64,000 bases of DNA from Eublepharis macularius (Eukaryota > Chordata > Lepidosauria > Squamata > Eublepharidae): positions 59,349,766 through 59,413,765 of the forward strand of contig NC_072801.1 in the NCBI RefSeq assembly GCF_028583425.1. Direction: 5' to 3'. A model generated the notes under the pieces. It did not search any database. It was not told where the DNA came from and was given only the letters and a program-made list of their open reading frames with translations. The translations under genes were made by a program, and so were the position numbers. Within the stretch, counting starts at the first letter, position 1. Each line of letters begins with the position of its first letter. Shown here one piece after another: positions 47,222-56,200 of this stretch.

Positions 47222-50200
47222 CCCACTCTACTTCTAGGCTCTCTTGACAAAACTGTGTGGCCAAGACAAAGTGCTTCGTGGTCTGGAAGAGGAGATAGGC
47301 CACCTCTGGACTGAAAAGGTAATTAGTTGGCTCTTCCTCTCCTCTCCCTTCCCCAGCACTTCCTTTTCCCACAAGGAAACCAGTCTTCCAGTTTATTTAA
47401 CAGAAGATCCATGGTACCTTACAGACTAACCGAGTTCATTCCAGCTTGTACCTGCTTTTGTGAGTCATCTCAGGTCTTCAGATGCATTGGAGTGTACATC
47501 CATTAGGCAGATGCATTTATACTTAAAGCTCCAAACTAAGGTTGCAAGACTTCCGGTGGGGCCTGGAATTAGGGTTACCAGGTGCCTGCCAGTGGCGGGC
47601 AAACTCCCGGGGATTTGCCCCCTTATCCACCAATCGCTGAGCGATTGGTGGGAGAGGGCAAACTCCCGGAGCATGCTCACCACTGGCATGCACCCTCAGG
47701 AGCGCGTACTGTGGGCTTGCTCCTACCCCTTGCGCTGGCCGTGGGAGCATCCCTGTGCTCAAATTTGGCCCCAAACCAGCCAAATTGGTGCGTGGGAGCG
47801 CTCCCACGGCCGGCGCGACGATGTCACTGACAGAAGTGACGCCTCCATGCAGTTGGCATGGTGACATCACTTCCGGAATTGACATCATCATGCTGCCGCC
47901 GGAGCGCACACGCGCTGACGCATGCACGTGAGGGTAAGTTCCAGGCCCCTGTCCTCCGGCTGAGAGGATAGAGGGACCTGACAACCCTGCCTGGAGTTCT
48001 AGAATTACAACTGACCTCCAGACGACACAGATCTCTTCTCCATGGAGAAAATGGCAGCTTCAGAGAGTGGACTCTATGGCCTCACATCCCTGCCAAGTGC
48101 CCTCCCTAGACTGTGTCCCCAGATCTTCAGGAATACCCCAGTGTGGGGCTAGCAACCCTACTACAAACAATGAAAGGAGGGGCCAGACTGGATTTATATT
48201 ACAGAGGCCAGACTGGATTGATATGGGCTAGAACTGCAATTTTTGCACATGTTGTCATAGCAAACTAAAACAAAAGTCCAGTGGCACCTTAAAGACTTAA
48301 AACATTAATTTCAATATGAGATTTCTTGAGTCATAGCTTACTTCTTCATATAGATCTAGGAAGGAAAGTCATACTGAGAATCCTACTTATGCGGAAGATT
48401 ACAGGGGTGGGGAAACTAAGGCAGAGAGGGTGTGAATTTCACCATGAATCTTTCAAGTATATATTCTCAATATAAAGGGAGAAGAGAGTACTAAAGGTAG
48501 AAAGAGGTGTGAATCCTGTCATAAATCAACAGAATTAGCAGTTACACATAATGGATGATGAGAAAGGTTTGAACGGATAAGCAAAGTGATAAATAGATTT
48601 AGGCGAGGCCCCTGATTCTTGACTGGGTCTGTATGGCCCCCACTGGGGGGTGATCTCTCACACCATCTAGAGCTATACCCAGCGGCGATCCACTTGGGCC
48701 TGGGTTATAACGGTTCCTGGTGGTGCTGCCTTGGAGTTCCGGGGTCGCTCTGGGATCACTTGCAGGTCTCTGAATCATCCATTGGGAAAGTATACCAGGG
48801 ACTGATCTCATCTTTAAATCTTCCTCTAAAGGAACGTCTTGAAAAGGCCTTGGAGGTGATGCGCCTGCGGCTTGAGGAATTTAAAGGCCAAGATGCAACG
48901 ATGGAGAAGATCTGCTGCCAGCAACGGCAGCTGCAGGATGAGTTGGTGCAAGTCCGAGCACGCCTGTGTGATCTGGCGCTGGTGAGTGCCTCTTCACCCT
49001 ACCAGGCAGCTGCCAAGCAGCATTAGGCAAAGAATCCCTGAGTAAACAGCCATCACTGCCCACATGCTGACTTTGAGGTGGAGGCCAAAAGTCTTTATAC
49101 AAACAGCTGACCTCGTCCTACAGGCTGCTGAATGGATCCCTGTAGAAAGTGCTTGCGCTCTGACCCATGATTAGCTGGATCGGAAAAAAACCCACCCCAG
49201 CTGTATCAGCAAGCTTGTAAACAGCTACTTGTTTGGTCACCTATGGTGAGAGAAAATCTCTCCCAAGCAACCAGTCATGGAATTTTTATAAAAGTTAGCT
49301 CCCCCCCCCTTCTTTTAAGCCACCAGTAGCTGATGTAGGCCTCTGTGGGCTAGTTAAGATTTTCATAGTCTGGTAAGGTGTGTGAATGTGTGACCCTGTT
49401 TGCAGTATGTGGGGAGGGATCTCTGAATAAATATCTCTGGGCTTTTTTTCCCAACTCAGGACAGTGACCGAGCATGGGAAGATTATTCAGGCTTGGAAAG
49501 TGAGCTGCAGTTGCTGAAGGGCTCCTTAGAGCACATCCGGAATGTAGGGCACCCCCAGGTGAGAGCATCAGTCCCCTCCCCCTGTCAGACTGAAATCTTG
49601 GTCTACCATTTTGGGACCATGACATCATTTGGGCTGAGGATCTTTCATGCTGAAAAACTTACTTTTTAAAATAAACTAATGCCAAGAGGATGCTGAATTC
49701 TGCATTCGGTTACTGAATTTTGCACCATGGGATTTCAGTCTCGCACAATACCCACAGCCCTGGATATAATTCGCGGTGAATTGCCTGCTTCAGAAACTTA
49801 TGGCACAATTGGCGGCTGGGCTGGCAGAGGCGTGGTACTGGACTAGCCTGGCTCCATTGATCTGATCCAATCCTTTTTTTTTTTTAAAGGACCAAGCATC
49901 TGCTCAGCAAGATTTGTGGAGGATACATGACATCCTAGCCGGTCTGAGAGCCAGCCCAGCAAACTATCTCACCTTGGAAAGCAGGCGGACGGGTGCTTAT
50001 TTATTTATCTAAGATATTTCTCCCTTGCTTTTGTTCCCAATGGGGACCCAAAGCAGCTTATGACATTGTTCTCCCCTCCTCCATTTTGGCCTCATAACAA
50101 CAACCCTGTGAGGTAGGTGACCCTTGGAGGGGTCCTGAATTCACCCAGAATGGGAATTCAAACCTGGCTCTCCCGGACAGTGGAGTAGGAAGCACTAGGC

Positions 50201-53200
50201 CTGAGGGAGGGGGGAATCTGCTGCAAGTGATGAGAAGGAGTTGTGCTAAAGAGGAAGGGGGGGACTAGGGTTGCCAGCATCCAGGTGGTGGCTGGAGATC
50301 TCCTGGAATTACAATTGTTCTCCAGGCCATAGAGATTAGTTTCCCAGGAGAAAATGGCTGCTTTGGAGGGTGGATTCTATGGCATTATACCCTGCTAAGG
50401 GCTCTTCCCTCCACAAACCCCACCCTTCCCAGGCTCCACCTCCAAAACTTCCAGGAATGTCCCAACCTGGAGCTGGCAACGCTGGGGGAACCCATGCGTA
50501 TGTGTGTGTGAGATCAGAGTGGTAGCGTACAAGAAATGATTGAGGCAGATGCTCCACCCCCTGATAGCAGTTCCCGCTGCATGGTGGAAGAGAGGGACCA
50601 TCCATAGTGCTGGGACAGGGAAGGCAGACAAGTGACTATTTTAATGCCAGAATGAGGATGGTTCTATTTCACGGGGACCTCCTTGTTACTTATAACCCTT
50701 TCCTGGGGTTGGTAACATAAGGCTCTTGGCTGTCTCCAGCACAGCAATGCTGTTCTCCACATGCCCACCCAGACAGCAAAGCCAGCTCTGCAGTGTCTCC
50801 ATGTGCCAAGTCACACTTGTGAGCCATTCATTCTGGCAAAAAAGCCTCAGTGGCTAAAACTAGCCCATTTCTTCTGCAATAACTAGCCACCAGTGGAGGT
50901 CACACTGGCTTATTCTTCACTGCAGGTCAGAAGTGTTAGTGCCCACTGCTCCTTCTGGGAGCAGTGGAGGTGCTGGCATGGGTAACCACTGAAAAGCAAG
51001 AATGCCCTATTTCCCAAGCTCTGGCAGACCTTTCAAGTCTTCTGTGCTCTGCAAATGTATTTTTTTTGTTTCTCTGGGCACCAGGAATGTCAGTCAGCCC
51101 AACAGAAGGCCAGCTGCTGTGGGCAGTGTGCCTCCTGATAATAGTCAGCACTGTAGACTGCCTCTGAACTTGGAGGTTCCATTTAGCAAGGGATCTTTTG
51201 CAGCTGCTGGCTGTTAGGAGCCCTTGTGAATATCTTTTGTTTTCCCTATTGCAGGGGCATCTCCAGCCACAACTCCAGTTCTGGATTCTCATCTGGGAAT
51301 GAGCCATAATGCCCTGCTGCCCTGTCCTGGAGAAGAGGTATTGTTGGTATCTACATGAACGAGAAAAGGCTAGATAATTGCCCTCTCTTTGGAAGCATAG
51401 CCCAGTTAAACCATACCAGTCTCTCCAGTTGTGCTTCTTTAGTGTCTCCTCCCTTTTATTCTTTATTCTGTGGAGGCTGATGTGGCATTAAAAGGGGACG
51501 TTGCTCATATAAATTATGAATATATGATGGATAAACAAGGAAAAATAAAAAAACGACAAGTGTTTCAAAAAATTTAATGGAGCGGATGGTGGGGTGAAAT
51601 ACTTGGCGCTTTATATATTCTGTTATATATAACTCTCTGATTATATAACAATTATGTTATATAGTCCCTTTTTTCTTTCTGTATCCCAGCATTCTACTAT
51701 TCTGGTTTTCCAAATAAAAATATACTATATTAAAAAAATAGTGCGGGGGAGGGTAACAGGAGGATAGGTCTATGTGCTGCTGGCTATGATGGAATGGAGT
51801 CTTCATATTCCCAGGTAGTTTACCTCTAAATCTCCGGTGGTTGGAAGCAAAAAACGGAGTGGCTGTCATTTTCATGGCCTGATTATGGGCATCCTGGCCA
51901 TTACTGGAAATATGAAACTGGGCTAGTCAGACCCGTTGTCAGATCCACTGTTTGGAGCATCCTTTCCCTACACTTCGCAAAAGGAACAAGCAATTCTTCC
52001 CCGCTGATCTATTTGGCTCATGCTTTGAGTATTTTCTTTACAGGAAAACTGTAAATATGTTACTAACTATAGTCTTTCTCTTGCTGGGAAACTAGAAAGA
52101 ATCCGAAACCGCTCCTCCTCCGGGATCCTCACTTTTCTACCACGAAGCCATATCAAGCCACGGGCTCGTCACACAGGAGCCTGGCAGAACTGTGGGCCAA
52201 GCAGAAAGCAAGCAGCAGGACAATCCCAGTGGAGGAGAACAGCCTGTGAGTGTGTGTGTGTGTAAAAGCATCTCTGTCAGTTCCCCTCTGCAGATGTTCC
52301 CACTCCCCTCAGAGCTAAACTAGACATTATGCTTTTTCATGGTTTGGGTCTGGGTTCCCCAGTCTGATTTTCAGACCATCAGCCACATGTCACATTGCTG
52401 AGCATGGATTTCCCAATTGCACAGGGCCCTGCTTTGGACTGGGACCACCAGGAAGATTTCAGCCTCCCCCTGTGCCTTTTTTCCTGACCTGAAATGGCTC
52501 CTGGGGGTGCTACTTGCCCAGCTGGGTGGCTGCATATATACTGATAGGCTACGTGTGCAGGGCCCTAACGGGGGCCATTTTGGGTTGGGAAAAGAGCACC
52601 TTCTTCCCTCATGCCACAGTCCTTCTCTGAATCAGGGCCCTGTATACTTGGGAAATGAGTTCTGACTTGTGCAACATGGCTGAGGGTCTAAATGTCGGGT
52701 TGGAGAAATGAGATCTAACTGATGGCAACTTATACTTTGGCCCTTAGCAATGGCCAGGCTTCTGGTTCCCCACACTGATGTTTTTGTGTTCCCTGCCCTC
52801 AGAATCCATCTTCTTCCAGCAGAGGGCAGCAGGGGGCATTATGGCATTCTTCCAGTGAGCGAGTGAAAATTGAGAAAAGGAGCCCTGCGAGGGAAACAGA
52901 TGCTCTTGGTTCAGGTGGGTCAAATGTTGATGATGATGACAACAGCAACAACAACAACAACTGCGCTTATATACTGTCCTTCGGGACAGATTAGTGCCCA
53001 CTCAGAGTGATGAACAAGTTCAGGGTTATCATTATCCTCACAATACAGCTTGGAAGTTGAGGCAGAGAGGAGTGGCTTACCCAAGGCCACCTGCTGAGCT
53101 GATGGCAGGAGTGGGATTTGAACCAGCAGAGTGCTGACTTGCAGCTTGACCACTTAACCAGTTTGCTACAGCAGCTCTCAGATAGGGAAATGTACCCTTT

Positions 53201-56200
53201 GGCCCATTGGCAAGGCTTAATTTAAGTCTGCATTCACTTGGATATTTTAGGGCCAATCTGCACGTCACAAAATCTTTGTTAGTGGATCACACGAGGACTT
53301 TGCATCAGACATTTAACGAGAGTCTGGGCGCAAGTGTGCTGTTTTCCCCTTGTGACTATAGTGTGCAGGTAGACATGCCTTCAGCCTTTCCCTTTTTCTC
53401 AAACTGCCCTGTGGAGCTGTGTTGGTGCCACTGCAGAACTTACATGTGGCCATGTCTGTAATGTGATTCCACAAACGGAGGCAATACGGGGCTCTGGGGG
53501 GCAGTTTGGGGAAGTAAAAATGGCATGGGAGGAGGAGGCTGCTGTGCTGCCACTTCTGCCCATGTGCCCTAGCTTTGAGGAGAAAGCAAACTCCCACTGT
53601 ACATCTGAGGCAGGAGTCCCTGTGTCATTGCCCAACAAAACAGGAGGCCTTTAAAACTGTGAAGAGTGGCCCTAATTACCCCCGAAGAATGCTTTGGGTC
53701 TCCCAGGGAAAGGAAGAAAGGCAGGAGTAATTGACACCAGCAGTTCAGGAGGCTTTGGAAACAGAAGCACGACAGCTTAAGAACAGCATTACAAAGCTGA
53801 CTGGCTTTATACTAATGAATGACAGATTGAAGGTAGAATTTCATTGCCGCTGGCACACGAGCATCCGTGGCCCTGTGTCTCCTCCTCTTCTGTCCTCCGT
53901 GGGACAGGGAAGGTCTGACAACAGGATAACATCAGAGAAAACGAGGCGGCGTAGGGCTGTTATTTTCAGCATTAGTCTCATCTTGGCTACATGTTTTGTC
54001 CAAATATATACAGCCTGTTATAGTGAATAAGCTGAATTATTGTCATCACTGTATCTAATAATAAAGTGGGAAGGTCATACAAATTACAGGGTTGCCAACC
54101 TCCAGATGGGGCTTGGAGATCTTCTGTCATTACAACTGATCTCCAGATATCAGAAATCAGTTCCCTTGGAGAAAATGGCTGCTTTGGAGGATGGACTCTA
54201 TAGCATTATACCCTGCTGAGCTCCCTTCCCCAAACCCTGCCCTCCTAGGCTCTGCCCCCAAATATCCAGGAATTTCCCAACCTGGAGTTGGCAGCCAGTC
54301 ATGAAATCTGCACACTGGAGCTACACACAGGAACAACAAGGGCTTTGACATACTCAGGTAGAAAAAAAGAAAACCTTTTAAAACTAACTCAGGGACTTCT
54401 CTCCCCCCCCCCCCAAACCCAGGGGTTTCCACTTTCACGCCCCCCCCCAAAGGTGAAGAAGCCAAAAATAAGCAGAATAAACATGGCTTATTTACAGCTC
54501 TCCCTCTGCCTATTGACAGACTGCATGAAAGCAAGCAATTTGCCACCAGCTTCCTTTCAGAATGCAGGATAATAAGAGAGAAGGAAAAATGCCCCATAGT
54601 GCTGTTGTGAGGGAGCAGGACGCTAATTTCTGCTCACCTCCCCCCACCCTAGCAAAAGAACCGCGTGGCCCACAGAGTTTGGCACCTCTGCAGTCTTGGA
54701 GACTCGATCCTGAACCTTGCAAGGCCAGAGGAGCAATTTTCCTACAGGGCTGTTGTTTGGGGGTGGGAGAGGAATGTGTTGAGAAGATGGGGGAAGGATC
54801 CAGGCTTAAGATGCATGAGGAAAAAGATCAGCAAGCCCAAGTATCAAGGCTTTTCTGGCACACAGCCCTGCGCTGATCCTTACAAATGCATCTTGATAAG
54901 TACAGGAAGCCATTCAAGCTGGAATTCCTAATCCTGGCGTGCCGGGTAACTAGCGGGTTCATCTCCTTGACAGTGGAAGTAAAAGCTGATATAGAGGCAG
55001 CAAAATTGGCACTCTGGTGAAGGGCCTGTTTTTGTTTTCTCTTGCCCTCTGCATAGACCATGGAAGCCACACCAACATACTCTGTGAAGACGGCGGCCAC
55101 AGCAGAGCCAAGGTATGAGAGATCAGTTAAGATCAGGTAGTAGAGTCTAGACTTTTGCAGCTTGGAAGGCTGAAGGTGGGGAAAATCCTAGGGCTTAAGA
55201 ACTCTTGGGGTAGGGGTGGAATGAATCTAATGGATTTCAACAAAGCCATCAAGGACGAGAAGATGGTAAATTCACACCTTAAACTCTAACAAAGATGGCT
55301 GGGAGCTGTTGTAGAATGCCAGTGTGGCTAAATAGTAGCCTAACAGCAGCTGATAAACAGGGAAACCATGTGGGATCTGGAGACAGATGCTGGCAATGAC
55401 TCTCCCAACTCTCCCCCAACTCTCCTAGGCGGTCTCCTCTGATACTACTGCCCCCCGTCGTTCCCGCATGAGTGCCCAGGAACAGCTTGACAGAATGCAA
55501 CGGAACCAAGAAGCTCAAAGGAAATCGGAAGCCTCCCAGCTCAACCCTTCGGGTCACTGGCGAGACTCTCTCAAGCGTGGGTCTAGCCGGGTGGGTGTAA
55601 TGCCTTTCAAGGAGGGAGATTCTGGACGTCAGAAAGAAGCAAAGGAGAGCAGAGAAGTCTCTGCCAAGTTTTATATTGGGACACCAAGACTTTGACTCGA
55701 TATCGGGGCTTAGGGAAGGAGGGTAGCCAGGGTACCTGGGTGCCCTGGGTGGGGAATGGTTTCTAGTGGACGGTTCTAGGGGGGGTAGGAGGTAGAACTC
55801 CTGGGTTCTTCTGCCAGGCAGTTGGGCAGATTATGGCTGAGACATGGAACTCTTCTCTGAAAAGTAGTGGGAGAGTCTAATGATTGAGAGCCAAGCTACA
55901 AGTGACGAATCACACTTGAACAGCAAGTGAACAGACTCACGTGTATTCCTCCCTGTTCACTTGCCATTCACTTGCGCTCCACTTGGAGTGCAAGTGAATG
56001 GCAAGTGAACAGGGAGGAATACACATGAGTCTGTACACTTGCCAGGCAAGTGTAATTCGTCACTTGTAGCTTGGCTCTTAGTACAGGGAAAGTAGAGCTC
56101 GTACTTCCGGATCCTCTGAAACAGGAATAGGATTGATGGGATCACAGGGACCCAAGATTTGTAGGATAATTAATAGGATATAGAGGTTTCTACCTAGGAG

